Below, one piece after another: positions 22,773-34,251 of a DNA stretch of 64,000 nucleotides (positions are counted from its first letter, which is position 1; each line of letters opens with the position of its first letter). The stretch is taken from assembly GCA_913045135.1 (NCBI GenBank), contig CAJWQD010000002.1, positions 19,864 through 83,863 on the forward strand. Direction: 5' to 3'. This stretch comes from an uncultured Flammeovirgaceae bacterium. GTDB taxonomy: Bacteria; Bacteroidota; Bacteroidia; Cytophagales; Cyclobacteriaceae. The translations under genes and the position numbers were made by a program. Below the pieces are notes generated by a model. The model made no database searches. It saw nothing but the letters and a program-made list of their open reading frames with translations, and was not told where the DNA came from.

Positions 22773-24179
22773 ATGAGTCAACCCACGACACTTTTTGATA
22801 AAATATGGGATAATCATACCGTTAAGGTTATTGAAAATGGACCTACAGTTTTGTATATTGATAGGCATTATATTCATGAGGTAACTAGTCCAGTGGCTTT
22901 TCTAGGTTTAGAAAAACGCGGCTTGAATGTTGTAAATCCTCAAAAAACGACGGCAACTCCCGATCATAATATTCCGACACAAAATCAACATTTGAGTATT
23001 CAAGATGCTTTGTCTAGAAATCAAGTTCTTATGTTGATGAAGAATTGTAAGAATCACAATATTCCCTTGTATGGTTTAAATCATAAATGGCAGGGGATAG
23101 TTCATGTAATTGGTCCTGAACTAGGACTTACCCAGCCCGGGATGACCATTGTTTGTGGCGATAGCCATACTTCGACGCACGGAGCTTTCGGTTGTGTTGC
23201 ATTTGGTATTGGCACGAGTGAGGTTGAAATGGTATTAGCTACTCAATGTATTATGCAGCTTAAGCCGAAGAAGATGAGAATAAAAATTGATGGCGTTTTG
23301 AGTAAGGGAGTAACGGCCAAAGACATTGCGCTTTATATTATATCACAAATATCAACGAGTGGAGGCACGGGACATTTTATAGAATATGCTGGAAGTGCAA
23401 TAGAAGGATTAACCATGGAGGGACGCATGACCTTATGCAATATGAGTATTGAAAGTGGTGCTAGAGGGGGTTTAATTGCTCCTGATCAGACGACTTTCGA
23501 TTACCTGATGAAAAGGGAATTTTGCCCGCAAAATCAAAAATGGTTAGATGCAATAGCTAAATGGGCCATGCTAAAGACCGATGAAGATGCTATTTTTGAT
23601 AAAGAATATTTATTTCATGCTCGGGACATTGAGCCGATGATTACTTTCGGAACTAATCCAGGAATGGGAACGGGAGTTACAGGTCACATTCCTTTGACGG
23701 CGTCTTTGGCAGAGGGTGAAAGGATAACTTATGAAAAATCTCTTCAATACATGGGTTTTAATGAAGGTGATAAGTTACAAGGAAAATCGATTGACTACGT
23801 TTTTGTAGGAAGTTGTACAAATGGAAGGATCGAGGATTTAAGAGAGTTTTCTCATTTTATAAAAGGCAAAAAGAAGGCAGAAAATATTAATGCTTGGATT
23901 GTACCAGGTTCAAAACAAGTAGAAGCTCAAGCCCAAGAGGAGGGTTTATTAGCGATTCTGGAAGCTGCTGGATTTGAATTGAGACAGCCAGGCTGCTCGG
24001 CTTGTTTAGCCATGAATGATGACAAAATTCCCGCCGGAAAATATGCAGTTTCAACCTCGAATAGGAACTTCGAAGGTAGGCAAGGACCTGGAGCACGTAC
24101 CTTACTTGCAAGCCCCCTGGTAGCAGCAGCATGTGCCATTTCAGGAAAAATTACAGATCCAAGAGAATATTTGAATTAA
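22773..24179 (+). CDS. leuC: 3-isopropylmalate dehydratase large subunit
   Basis: Aconitase family; [39 protein letters not shown]. Confidence 0.95.
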   Translation: MSQPTTLFDKIWDNHTVKVIENGPTVLYIDRHYIHEVTSPVAFLGLEKRGLNVVNPQKTTATPDHNIPTQNQHLSIQDALSRNQVLMLMKNCKNHNIPLYGLNHKWQGIVHVIGPELGLTQPGMTIVCGDSHTSTHGAFGCVAFGIGTSEVEMVLATQCIMQLKPKKMRIKIDGVLSKGVTAKDIALYIISQISTSGGTGHFIEYAGSAIEGLTMEGRMTLCNMSIESGARGGLIAPDQTTFDYLMKREFCPQNQKWLDAIAKWAMLKTDEDAIFDKEYLFHARDIEPMITFGTNPGMGTGVTGHIPLTASLAEGERITYEKSLQYMGFNEGDKLQGKSIDYVFVGSCTNGRIEDLREFSHFIKGKKKAENINAWIVPGSKQVEAQAQEEGLLAILEAAGFELRQPGCSACLAMNDDKIPAGKYAVSTSNRNFEGRQGPGARTLLASPLVAAACAISGKITDPREYLN

Positions 24180-24191
24180 AAGTTTAAATTG

Positions 24192-24779
24192 ATGCCCATC
24201 GAAAAATTCATCAAAATTCAGTCTTCGGCTGTGCCGTTAGATATAGAAAATATAGATACAGACCAAATTATACCTGCACGTTTTTTGAAGGCGGTAGAGC
24301 GTAAAGGTTTTGGAGATAATTTATTTAGAGATTGGCGTTTTGAAAAGTCCAATAAACCTATCAAGGGTTTCCCATTGAATGATACCAAGTATAAGGGACA
24401 AATTTTGGTTGGAGGAAAAAATTTTGGAAGTGGATCAAGTAGAGAGCACGCGGCCTGGGCACTATATGATTATGGATTTAAGGTAATTGTTTCTAGTTTT
24501 TTTGCCGATATATTCAAAGGAAATGCTTTAAATAACGGTCTGCTTCCAGTTCAGGTAACCTCGGAAGAACTTAATGAAATTTTCGAAGCTATAAATAGGT
24601 TGTCGCAAGCTACTTTTACTGTTGACCTTGTAGAACAAACCTTTACAATAGACGCTTCAAATAAAGTAATTGATTTTGAGATTAATTCTTACAAGAAGGA
24701 ATGCCTTTTAAATGGCTATGATGATATTGACTATTTATTAAGTCTAAAAAAAGAAATAAAAATTTTTGAAGCGACATGA
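24192..24779 (+). CDS. leuD: 3-isopropylmalate dehydratase small subunit
   Basis: [29 protein letters not shown]. Confidence 0.95.
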   Translation: MPIEKFIKIQSSAVPLDIENIDTDQIIPARFLKAVERKGFGDNLFRDWRFEKSNKPIKGFPLNDTKYKGQILVGGKNFGSGSSREHAAWALYDYGFKVIVSSFFADIFKGNALNNGLLPVQVTSEELNEIFEAINRLSQATFTVDLVEQTFTIDASNKVIDFEINSYKKECLLNGYDDIDYLLSLKKEIKIFEAT

Positions 24780-26353
24780 GTGATATGTTAAAGAAAAAAG
24801 TACTCATATTAGATACAACTCTCAGAGATGGTGAACAAACCTCTGGTGTGTCGTTTACGGAAACTGAAAAGTTGAGTTTAGCTAAAATTTTGTTAGAAGA
24901 GGTAAAAGTGGACCGATTAGAAATTACCTCTGCGCGTGTATCTCAGGGGGAAAAAAATGCGGCTCTTCGAATTTTAGATTGGGCCAGGGGTACTGGTCAT
25001 CTTGATAAGATTGAGATTCTAGGGTTTGTTGATCAGTATGCGTCTGTCAAGTGGATTCAAGAAGTAGGGGGTAAGATGATGAATTTGCTCGCTAAAGGGT
25101 CGTTGAAGCATCTAAAGGGACAATTACGCAAAACACCAGAAGAACACATTGAATCATTAATTGACACTATTAATTATGCTAATTCCTTGGGTATTCAAGT
25201 CAATTTATATTTAGAAGATTGGTCAAACGGAATATTAAAATCTCGGGATTACGTATTTCAATTAATGGATGCACTTCAGAGTAAGAACGTTCTGAGATTT
25301 ATGTTGCCAGATACTCTAGGTATTTTACAGCCCTCTCAGACGGCTTTGTATGTGAAGGAGATGACTCAACGTTATCCTAATCTTAAATTTGATTTTCATG
25401 CACACAATGACTATGATTTAAGTGTTGCAAATGTTTTAGAGGCAGTAAAGGTGGGAGCAAGTTGTATCCATGTAACAGTTAATGGTCTGGGAGAGCGTGC
25501 TGGGAATGCCATTTTGAGTAGTTCAATTGCCGCCCTTCGTGATCATCTCAAAATTGAAACAAATGTAGTCGAATCTAATATTTACCGAATCAGTAAATTG
25601 GTTGAAACATTTTCCGGTTTACGAATTCCTGCTAACAAACCTTTAATTGGAGATAATGTTTTTACTCAAACTTGCGGGGTACATGCCGATGGAGACAGCA
25701 AGGATAACTTATATTATAATATTCTTATACCAGAACGCTTTGGAAGATCACGAAGCTATGCGCTAGGTAAAACTTCAGGAAAAGCAAACATTAAAAAAAA
25801 CTTAGCTCAATTAGGCATTGAACTTGATGAGAAAATTATCAAAAAAGTAACTGATAGAGTCATTCAATTAGGAGATAAAAAAGAGCAAATTACCATTGAT
25901 GACTTGCCCTATATAGTAGCAGATGTTTTAGAATTGGCTGAAATTGACCAAAAGGTAAAAATCAAGAATTATAGCTTATCACACGCAAAAGGAATGAAAC
26001 CCGTAGCTTCTGTAGCATTAATGATTGAAGGAAAGCAGTATGAAACGACTTCTGCTGGTGATGGACAATACGATGCCTTTATGAATGCCTTATTAAAAAT
26101 TTATGAGGAAGAGTTGAATAAAACACTTCCTCGATTGATTGATTATAGTGTTTTGATTCCACCTGGAGGGAAGTCGGATGCCTTGTGCGAAACTACAATA
26201 ACTTGGGAAATGAACAGAGAATTTAAAACTAGGGGAGTGGATACCGATCAAACTTTTTCAGCTATAAAGGCGACTGAGAAAATGTTGAATTTACTTGAAA
26301 ATGAGACCATTCTTCATATCACGCAGTTACAATCACAATTTACCTTAGCATAA
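24776..26353 (+). CDS. cimA: LeuA/CimA-family acyltransferase, probable (R)-citramalate synthase
   Basis: [44 protein letters not shown]; second LeuA-type enzyme in the operon, between leuD and leuB; substrate not provable from sequence alone. Confidence 0.7.
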   Translation: MSDMLKKKVLILDTTLRDGEQTSGVSFTETEKLSLAKILLEEVKVDRLEITSARVSQGEKNAALRILDWARGTGHLDKIEILGFVDQYASVKWIQEVGGKMMNLLAKGSLKHLKGQLRKTPEEHIESLIDTINYANSLGIQVNLYLEDWSNGILKSRDYVFQLMDALQSKNVLRFMLPDTLGILQPSQTALYVKEMTQRYPNLKFDFHAHNDYDLSVANVLEAVKVGASCIHVTVNGLGERAGNAILSSSIAALRDHLKIETNVVESNIYRISKLVETFSGLRIPANKPLIGDNVFTQTCGVHADGDSKDNLYYNILIPERFGRSRSYALGKTSGKANIKKNLAQLGIELDEKIIKKVTDRVIQLGDKKEQITIDDLPYIVADVLELAEIDQKVKIKNYSLSHAKGMKPVASVALMIEGKQYETTSAGDGQYDAFMNALLKIYEEELNKTLPRLIDYSVLIPPGGKSDALCETTITWEMNREFKTRGVDTDQTFSAIKATEKMLNLLENETILHITQLQSQFTLA

Positions 26354-26359
26354 GTTCCA

Positions 26360-27430
26360 ATGAATCTAAATATTGCAATACTATCTGGAGACGGAATAGG
26401 GCCAGAAATCATTAACGAAGCATTAAAAATTACGCAAGTAGTTGCTGAAAAATTCAATCATAAGTTAACCTACAAACAAGCACTAACTGGTGCGACCGCC
26501 ATTGAAGCAGTAGGAGATCCATATCCAGAAGAAACTCATGCGATCTGCATGGAATCTGATGCTGTATTATTTGGAGCTATTGGAGATCCAAAATATGATA
26601 ATGATCCAAGCGCTAAAATACGTCCTGAACAAGGATTATTATCAATGCGAAAAAAATTGGGACTTTATGCCAATATTCGGCCTTTAACTACTTTCAAATC
26701 CTTGATTCATAAATCCCCTTTACGAACTGAATTAGTGGATGGAGCTGATTTTGTCTGCATACGTGAGCTTACAGGAGGTATTTATTTTGGTCAACCCCAA
26801 GGTAGATCAGAGGATGGTAATACAGCTTATGATACTTGTGTATATACACGATTTGAAATTGTAAGAATTATTGAATTAGGATTTCAATTTGCAGGTAAAA
26901 GAAGAAAAAAATTAACAGTAGTTGACAAAGCAAATGTATTGGCTACTTCAAGATTATGGCGTCAGATTGCTCAAGAAATTGCACCAAACTATCCAGATGT
27001 CGAAGTTGAATATTTATTAGTAGACAACGCTGCCATGCGAATCATACAATGGCCAAAAGATTTTGATGTAATGGTAACAGAAAATATGTTTGGCGATATT
27101 TTAACTGATGAGGCCAGTGTGATCAGTGGTTCAATGGGTTTGTTACCCTCAGCCTCAGTTGGAGTGCATACCTCAGTATTTGAACCAATTCATGGTTCAT
27201 ACCCCCAAGCAGCAGGAAAAAATATAGCCAATCCAATTGCTACTATTCTCTCATCTGCCATGATGTTTGAATACGCTTTTAAACTTACTAAAGAAGCTGA
27301 CATTATCAAAGAAGCGGTTGATGCATCAATCATTAAAGAATTTGTCACCGTTGATATAGCTCAAGGAGCTCAAGGTCAAACGACTTCTGAGGTGGGAGAT
27401 TGGATTACCTCATATATCAAGAATAAATAA
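26360..27430 (+). CDS. leuB: 3-isopropylmalate dehydrogenase
   Basis: [66 protein letters not shown]. Confidence 0.95.
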   Translation: MNLNIAILSGDGIGPEIINEALKITQVVAEKFNHKLTYKQALTGATAIEAVGDPYPEETHAICMESDAVLFGAIGDPKYDNDPSAKIRPEQGLLSMRKKLGLYANIRPLTTFKSLIHKSPLRTELVDGADFVCIRELTGGIYFGQPQGRSEDGNTAYDTCVYTRFEIVRIIELGFQFAGKRRKKLTVVDKANVLATSRLWRQIAQEIAPNYPDVEVEYLLVDNAAMRIIQWPKDFDVMVTENMFGDILTDEASVISGSMGLLPSASVGVHTSVFEPIHGSYPQAAGKNIANPIATILSSAMMFEYAFKLTKEADIIKEAVDASIIKEFVTVDIAQGAQGQTTSEVGDWITSYIKNK

Positions 27431-27432
27431 TT

Positions 27433-29880
27433 ATGATCGTACTTAAGTTTGGAGGCAGCTCTGTTGGGACTGCTGAAAGCATAAAAGCTGTTGGTGATGT
27501 GCTGATTCAAAAATCAGGCATGGATGATTGTTTTGTTGTTATTTCAGCCGTTGGTGGAGTGACCAATAAGTTGGTTGAGATGGCCTACTTTGCTGAAAAA
27601 GGAGTCTCTGATTATGAGACTTCTTTAAATGAAATTGAGGAAATACACTTATCTCTTGTAAAAGCCCTAATCCCTATTCAAATTCAAAGTGGTGTTTTGG
27701 GAGGAATTAAGCTGATAATTAATGAATTGGAGGAAGTTTTAAAAGGGATTTTTGTGCTTAAAGAGAATAGTTCTAAATCTTTTGATTTTGTATGTGGTGT
27801 TGGTGAGCGATTGTCTTCATTAATTATATACAAATATTTAAATGGTTTGAGCCAAGATGTAACCTTAGTAGATCCCACAAAAATCATAATATGTACTAAT
27901 GAATTTGGGACTGGTAATATTTTGATTGAAACATCTAGAGAAAAAGCCCAAAATTATTCTCCAAATTTAAAAAAAATCAATATCTGTCCAGGTTTTATTG
28001 CGGGGACTTTAGACGGAAATTTTACTACTTTAGGTAGAGGAGGCTCTGATTATACTGCTGCATTATTTGCAAACTTTTATAAAGTTTCCGAATTACAAAT
28101 ATGGTCAGATGTAAGTGGCTTGATGACTGCTGACCCTAGATTGGTTGCTCATGCCCGTGCAATTCCTCAATTATCTTATGAGGATGCCTTAGAACTTTCC
28201 CATTTTGGAGCAAAAGTTATTTATCCACCTACAATACAACCAGCTCTTGAAGAAAATATTCCGATAATTATCAAGAACACTTTTAATCCAGAAGATTTGG
28301 GAACGAAAATAACAAAGTCGTGGGAAGACCAGAGCACCATAAAAGGGATTTCATCTATTAATGATATTTCGCTACTCAATTTAAGTGGAAGTGGAATGGT
28401 AGGAATACCCAGTTTTTGTGCCAGGCTTTTCCAAGCACTAGCAGATCGAAATATCAACGTAATAATTATTACTCAAGCCTCTTCAGAACATACTATCTGT
28501 GTGGGCATCAAGTCAAAAGATGAAAAAAATGCTATTGAAGGAATAAATAATGCTTTTGTTCGCGAAATAAGTTCAGGAAAAATTAATCCGATAGATATTG
28601 AGGTCGATTTATCTATTGTCGCACTGGTTGGATCTAATATGAAAAGTCAAGTGGGTATTAGCGGTCAAATGTTCAGTATTTTGGGGAAAAATGGAATCAA
28701 TATAAAGGCGATTGCTCAAGGGTCATCAGAACGTAATATTACCGTAGTTATTCAAAAAAAGTATCTAAAAAAAGCCATAAATGTATTACATGAGTCTTTT
28801 TTTGTAAATGAAATAAAACAAGTTAAATTATTTATTATAGGTTTGGGAAATGTTGGAAAAGCATTTCTCAATCAAATAGCTCTTCAAAAAACCTATTTAT
28901 TTAAAGAGTTTAATTTGGAATTTCAAATAATTGGTGTTGCAAATTCTAGAAAAATGCTTTTCAATGAAGACGGGCTTGATCCACTTGAAGTTATAAATAT
29001 AATAGCCAGTGGAGATGTTTTTGAGCAGTCTGAGTTCATTTATAAGATGAGGCAACTCAATTTAAGAAATAGCATTTTTATTGATATCACAGCCTCAGCA
29101 GTTGTAGCTGAGGCTTATGAAGAGATTTTAAAAGAAACTATTTCAGTTGTTACTCCAAATAAAATTGCCGCAACCCGATCATTTGCCAATTACCAAGCAT
29201 TGAAGAGTACTGCAAATAAATTTAAGTCTTATTTTTTATTTGAAACTAATGTGGGTGCTGGTCTTCCAGTACTCTCTACCTTAAGTGACCTGGTCAAAAG
29301 TGGTGATCGAATCATCAAAATTGAAGCAGTGCTTTCTGGAACATTGAATTTCATTTTTAATAATTACAATGCTCAACGCTCCTTCGTTGAGGTGGTTAAA
29401 CAGGCAAAAAAAGAAGGTTACACTGAGCCAGATCCAAGATTAGATTTATCTGGAGAAGATGTGATGCGTAAAATTTTAATTTTGGCCCGAGAAAGTGGTT
29501 ATCAATTTGATTTAGAAGATGTAGTTGGTAATAACTTTCTTCCTGCAAATTGTCAAAATACTGAAGGAGAGGATGATTTTTATATTAAGCTTGCTGCAAA
29601 TGAGGGTCATTTTGCTAAACTTTATCATCAAGCTACTTCTAACTCATGCAAATTAAGATACGTGGCAACCTTTGAAAATCAAAGATTAACAACAGGACTT
29701 TCTCAGATAGTAGAGACGCATCCTTTTTATCAGTTGGAAGGTAAAGATAATATTGTATTGTTTTATACGGAAAGATATCCTGAACAACCATTGGTTATCA
29801 AAGGTGCCGGTGCTGGTGCTGAGGTAACGGCCTCTGGTATTTTTGCTGATGTCATGCGTGTAACCAATTCTCAAAATTAA
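27433..29880 (+). CDS. thrA: Bifunctional aspartate kinase/homoserine dehydrogenase
   Basis: N-terminal KFGGSSVGTAESI aspartokinase, two ACT regions, C-terminal homoserine dehydrogenase FETNVGAGLPVLSTL..VLSGTLNFIFN. Confidence 0.95.
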   Translation: MIVLKFGGSSVGTAESIKAVGDVLIQKSGMDDCFVVISAVGGVTNKLVEMAYFAEKGVSDYETSLNEIEEIHLSLVKALIPIQIQSGVLGGIKLIINELEEVLKGIFVLKENSSKSFDFVCGVGERLSSLIIYKYLNGLSQDVTLVDPTKIIICTNEFGTGNILIETSREKAQNYSPNLKKINICPGFIAGTLDGNFTTLGRGGSDYTAALFANFYKVSELQIWSDVSGLMTADPRLVAHARAIPQLSYEDALELSHFGAKVIYPPTIQPALEENIPIIIKNTFNPEDLGTKITKSWEDQSTIKGISSINDISLLNLSGSGMVGIPSFCARLFQALADRNINVIIITQASSEHTICVGIKSKDEKNAIEGINNAFVREISSGKINPIDIEVDLSIVALVGSNMKSQVGISGQMFSILGKNGINIKAIAQGSSERNITVVIQKKYLKKAINVLHESFFVNEIKQVKLFIIGLGNVGKAFLNQIALQKTYLFKEFNLEFQIIGVANSRKMLFNEDGLDPLEVINIIASGDVFEQSEFIYKMRQLNLRNSIFIDITASAVVAEAYEEILKETISVVTPNKIAATRSFANYQALKSTANKFKSYFLFETNVGAGLPVLSTLSDLVKSGDRIIKIEAVLSGTLNFIFNNYNAQRSFVEVVKQAKKEGYTEPDPRLDLSGEDVMRKILILARESGYQFDLEDVVGNNFLPANCQNTEGEDDFYIKLAANEGHFAKLYHQATSNSCKLRYVATFENQRLTTGLSQIVETHPFYQLEGKDNIVLFYTERYPEQPLVIKGAGAGAEVTASGIFADVMRVTNSQN

Positions 29881-29881
29881 A

Positions 29882-30811
29882 ATGATTCAGTCAATAAAAG
29901 TTTTTGCACCGGCAACGGTAGCCAATGTCGGCTGCGGATATGACGTTCTTGGTTTTGCTTTGGAGGAATATGGAGATGAATTGACCTTAACTGAGCGAAA
30001 AGACGATCAATTGGTTATTAAGAATATTCAAGGGGTATCAGGACTACCTTTAGATCCTGCCAAAAATGTCGCGTCAGTTACAATTAGTGCAATTCTAGAA
30101 GATTTGAAAATAAGTAAAGGATTTAATATTAAGATTAAAAAGAATATTGCTGCTGGAAGTGGATTAGGTTCCAGCGCATCAAGTGCCGCTGCTGCTGCTT
30201 ATGCCGTCAACAAAATTTTAGGATCACCCAAAAGTCAGAAAGAACTCGTAAAATTTGCAATGGAAGGAGAGAGAATAGCTTCTGCAAAAGCGCATGCTGA
30301 CAACGTAGCTGCTAGTATTTTAGGAGGATTTACAGTAGTGAGGAGTTACGATCCATTGGATGTATTCAATATACCTTATCCTGAAGATTTACGAGTGGTC
30401 ATCATATTTCCACAGGTAGAGATAAAAACAAGTGATGCAAAAAAAATCTTGAAGGAAGAAGTAAAATTATCAGATGCCGTAAAACAATGGGGAAATGTTG
30501 CAGGATTAGTCTCAGGGCTTATACAGCATGATTTTGAAAGAATAGGTAATTCGCTTCAGGATGTAATTATTGAGCCTATAAGGAGTATTCTTATTCCACT
30601 ATATCGAGAAATGAAAACCATCGCGTTGAAGGCTGGTGCCTTGGGCTTCAGTATTTCAGGCTCAGGGCCGAGTATGTTTTGTTTTGTTCAACAAAACGCG
30701 CAGTCATCAATGATTATAGAAAGAGCAAAGGAGTTATATGGGGAAAGTGGAATTAATATAATTTCATTTGTTTCTCGAATAAACAATGTAGGAGCGAAAA
30801 CTTTGGATTAA
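29882..30811 (+). CDS. thrB: Homoserine kinase
   Basis: GHMP kinase; APATVANVGCGYDVLGFAL, AAGSGLGSSASSAAAAA. Confidence 0.95.
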   Translation: MIQSIKVFAPATVANVGCGYDVLGFALEEYGDELTLTERKDDQLVIKNIQGVSGLPLDPAKNVASVTISAILEDLKISKGFNIKIKKNIAAGSGLGSSASSAAAAAYAVNKILGSPKSQKELVKFAMEGERIASAKAHADNVAASILGGFTVVRSYDPLDVFNIPYPEDLRVVIIFPQVEIKTSDAKKILKEEVKLSDAVKQWGNVAGLVSGLIQHDFERIGNSLQDVIIEPIRSILIPLYREMKTIALKAGALGFSISGSGPSMFCFVQQNAQSSMIIERAKELYGESGINIISFVSRINNVGAKTLD

Positions 30812-30812
30812 A

Positions 30813-32105
30813 ATGAAATTTTATTCTACTAATAATAAATCGTATCAGGTTAGTTTTGAGGAGGCTGTTTTTAAAAGTTTACCACCAGATAATGGTCTAT
30901 TTTATCCAACCAGTTTACCTCAGTTAGACCCTTCATGGCTTCAAAATTTAAAAAATATTTCCAAAGTAGAAATAGGTCTTGAAGTTTCATCGCAATTCAT
31001 TGGTGACGAAATACCTTTTTCTAGGTTGCAACAAATTATTGAAGAAACTGTAGATTTCGATATTCCGCTTAGAAATATAAGTGATCAAATAGCTGCTTTA
31101 GAGTTATTTCATGGCCCCACTTGGGCATTTAAAGATGTTGGCGCTCGTTTTTTATCTAGGTGCATGGCTTATTTTATCGAGGGATCAAGTGAAGAAACAA
31201 CCATATTGGTAGCGACCTCTGGTGATACAGGAGGTGCAGTGGCTTCCGGCTTTTTTAATATACCAGGAATTAAAGTTAAAATTTTGTATCCCAAGGGAAA
31301 AGTAAGTAAAGTTCAAAGAAAGCAATTGACTACTTGGGGAGGGAATATTAGTGCTTGTGAAGTAGCTGGGACGTTTGATGATTGTCAAAGTTTGGTAAAA
31401 CAATCTTTTTTAGACAAGGATCTTAATAGAGTTATGAATTTATCTTCTGCTAATTCGATCAATATTGCAAGATTGATTCCGCAGTCATTTTATTATTTCT
31501 ATGCCATTCAGCAATCGGAGTCGGACCATAATGTCATTTGTGTGCCATCTGGTAATTATGGCAACTTAACTGCGGGATTGTGGGCTTGGTCAATGGGCTT
31601 GCCAATTGATAGATTTATTGCAGCCTCTAATGCTAATTCTGTTGTACCAGAGTACTTGGATACTGGGATTTATACACCGAGGCCTTCCATACAAACTTAT
31701 GCAAATGCTATGGATGTAGGAGCACCTAGTAATTTTGTAAGACTGAATGAGCTCTTTGGCAAGGATCATTCCAAAATGAAAAAATATATATCCGGATTTA
31801 GCCTTGGTGATGATGAAATTTTGACCACTATTAGGACTTGCCACAACATGAACAATTATGTTTTAGATCCGCATGGTGCAATTGGATATCAGGCATTGCT
31901 AAAAAATTTAAAACCAAATGAACGGGGTATATTTTTAGAAACTGCCCATCCTGTTAAGTTTTTAGATGTAGTGAATAAGGCTTTACTAGTGTCTGTTAAT
32001 TTTGATGAAAAATTGTTAAGTGTTTTTGACAGAGAAGAAGTATATCAGACCGCAACTGATGATTTTCCATCATTCAAAGAGCAACTGATAAGTAAATCAT
32101 TATGA
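30813..32105 (+). CDS. thrC: Threonine synthase
   Basis: GPTWAFKDVGARFLSR PLP-lysine motif, VATSGDTGGAVASGF, VPSGNYGNLTAGL. Confidence 0.95.
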   Translation: MKFYSTNNKSYQVSFEEAVFKSLPPDNGLFYPTSLPQLDPSWLQNLKNISKVEIGLEVSSQFIGDEIPFSRLQQIIEETVDFDIPLRNISDQIAALELFHGPTWAFKDVGARFLSRCMAYFIEGSSEETTILVATSGDTGGAVASGFFNIPGIKVKILYPKGKVSKVQRKQLTTWGGNISACEVAGTFDDCQSLVKQSFLDKDLNRVMNLSSANSINIARLIPQSFYYFYAIQQSESDHNVICVPSGNYGNLTAGLWAWSMGLPIDRFIAASNANSVVPEYLDTGIYTPRPSIQTYANAMDVGAPSNFVRLNELFGKDHSKMKKYISGFSLGDDEILTTIRTCHNMNNYVLDPHGAIGYQALLKNLKPNERGIFLETAHPVKFLDVVNKALLVSVNFDEKLLSVFDREEVYQTATDDFPSFKEQLISKSL

Positions 32106-32124
32106 AAGAACTGGCATTTGAAAT

Positions 32125-32445
32125 TTAGTTTAGCTTATTCCAAGCTAGAATGCCTCCTTTGAGGTTGTAAATATCTTGAAAGCCTAATTTTTCCATTATT
32201 TGGCATGCTCTGGCACTTCGTATACCACTTCTGCAATAAACAATGTATTTTTTTGATTGATCTAATTTCTTTATTTCTGATTTAAAAGAGGGGTTCAATA
32301 GGTTGATGTGTATTGAGTTCGGAATCATTCCAGAGAGCAGTTCATTCTTATTCCTTACATCTATCACAGCTAGTTCTTTATTTTTAAGGATTTTAAATTC
32401 TGCAGCGGTAATAGTTTTATATTTTTTTTTAAAAAAAGAAAACAT
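32125..32445 (-). CDS. Single-domain rhodanese-like protein
   Basis: IDVRNKNELLSGMIPNSIHI, active-site YCRSGIRSARA, LKGGILAWN. Confidence 0.9.
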   Translation of the reverse strand: MFSFFKKKYKTITAAEFKILKNKELAVIDVRNKNELLSGMIPNSIHINLLNPSFKSEIKKLDQSKKYIVYCRSGIRSARACQIMEKLGFQDIYNLKGGILAWNKLN

Positions 32446-32787
32446 AAGTCTTGTCCAGAAACGAGTGAATTTGCAAGTCCTAAGTTAATCTATTTGAATT
32501 AAATAAACATTATTAAGAAATGTTATTTACTAGGGCTTATATATTAAATTTCTATTTTTAAGTGTTTATGATAAAGTCCCAATCAATTAATTTTTTCACA
32601 AGGATATTTGGGATTCAAAAGATGATAATAGGAATAAGTTCTGTTGGATAGTAATTTTCATTTTTTTAAAAGCCCTAGTCTGTCTACCTTGGCCAACTAA
32701 ATTAGACAACTTATCATAAAACAAAAATATTCCTATAAATCCCTCTTAAAAAGTATTCAGCCTTGGGTATTTTTCCCATCTGCTGGA

Positions 32788-34251
32788 TTGGTAGTGCTTT
32801 TTGTGTCACTTACTTTAGGTTTTAAAGAATCTGTAGGAACATTTTTTGAGTCGATGCAATCCTTTATTTCTATTAATTTTGGCTGGCTTTATGTCTTGGG
32901 AGCAAATATCATTCTTTTTTTCTGTGCATATGTTGGCTTGAGTCGCTACAAAAATATTAGATTGGGAGGAGCCGATTGTAAGCCTGAGTTTAGTACTTGG
33001 GCTTGGTTGAGTATGCTATTCAATGCAGGAATTGGTTTAATATTAATGTTTTATAGTGTTGCTGAACCGATTATCCATTTTTCTAATCCTCCTTATGGTA
33101 CTCCTGAGTCTCTGTCTGCAGCAAAGAATGCACTAAATATTTCTTATTTGCATTGGGGTTTTCATGGATGGGCAATTTATGCACTAATGGGTTTATCGGT
33201 TGCATTTTTTTCTTACAATCAAGGATTACCTTTGGGTATAAGGTGGATATTATATCCTTTATTAGGAGATAAGTTGAAAGGTTCGATGGGTCATTTTATT
33301 GATGTAATGGCAGTAGTGGCTACTGTGTTTGGATTAGCCACAACACTTGGTTTAGGTATTCAGCATATTAATTCTGGAATGCATTATCTTTTTGATTTAG
33401 AAATGACTACTAATGTGCAAGTTATTTTAATCATTATTATCACGTTGGTAGCTACAGCTTCAGTAGTTTCAGGACTTTACAGAGGAATTCAACTTTTAAG
33501 TAAAATAGCAGCAATTATGGCTGTTTTATTGATGTTATTCATGTTAATTTCCGGTCCAACCTTATTTATTCTACGCTCGGCTATAGAAAGTGTGGGATAT
33601 TATCTACAAAATTTAATAGTTTCAGGTAGTTGGATGGAAGCTTATCAAGGAAGTCATTGGATGGATAGCTGGACTTTTTTTTATTGGGGATGGTGGTTTG
33701 CATGGGCACCTTTTGTAGGCCTTTTCTTGGCACGGATATCTAAAGGGCGGACGATAAAGGAATTCATATTAGGTGTAGTTTTAGCTCCAACGGGCCTAAC
33801 AATTATCTGGATTGCTATTTTTGGGAGTACTGCATTATATACTGAAATTTTTGGAGTTGGAGGGATTATCGAATCTGTTAATGCTGATATTTCTACTGCT
33901 TTATTTAAGTTACTGGAGCATTTTCCATTTTCTCATGTCAGTATTCTATTCGTGGTGATTACTGGAATTATTTTTTTCGTCACTTCTTCGGACAGTGGTT
34001 CATTGGTAATAGATTTTATTTCAAGTGGTGGCAGAGAGGATACACCTGTAAAATTTCGTATTTTTTGGGCACTTTTAGAAGGTTCTGCAGCTGCAGTATT
34101 ATTGGTAGGAGGTGGATTGATTGCCTTGCAGACAGGATCTTTGGTGACTGGACTCCCAGTTTGTATACTTATGCTGTTTGCCTGCCATTCTTTGCTCAAA
34201 GGATTGAAAAAGTATCAAAGTGATTTAGAAAGAGAAGTTAAATCTCAGTAG
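32788..34251 (+). CDS. BCCT family (betaine/choline/carnitine) transporter; true N-terminus probably extends upstream
   Basis: FSTWAWLSMLFNAGIGLILMFYSVAEP, HWGFHGWAIYALMG, WTFFYWGWWFAWAPFVGLFLARISKGRTI. Confidence 0.9.
   Translation: MVVLFVSLTLGFKESVGTFFESMQSFISINFGWLYVLGANIILFFCAYVGLSRYKNIRLGGADCKPEFSTWAWLSMLFNAGIGLILMFYSVAEPIIHFSNPPYGTPESLSAAKNALNISYLHWGFHGWAIYALMGLSVAFFSYNQGLPLGIRWILYPLLGDKLKGSMGHFIDVMAVVATVFGLATTLGLGIQHINSGMHYLFDLEMTTNVQVILIIIITLVATASVVSGLYRGIQLLSKIAAIMAVLLMLFMLISGPTLFILRSAIESVGYYLQNLIVSGSWMEAYQGSHWMDSWTFFYWGWWFAWAPFVGLFLARISKGRTIKEFILGVVLAPTGLTIIWIAIFGSTALYTEIFGVGGIIESVNADISTALFKLLEHFPFSHVSILFVVITGIIFFVTSSDSGSLVIDFISSGGREDTPVKFRIFWALLEGSAAAVLLVGGGLIALQTGSLVTGLPVCILMLFACHSLLKGLKKYQSDLEREVKSQ

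Noticed and set aside
23887-24139. Minus-strand ORFs inside leuC
   Set aside because: Shadow ORFs opposite a strongly conserved gene.
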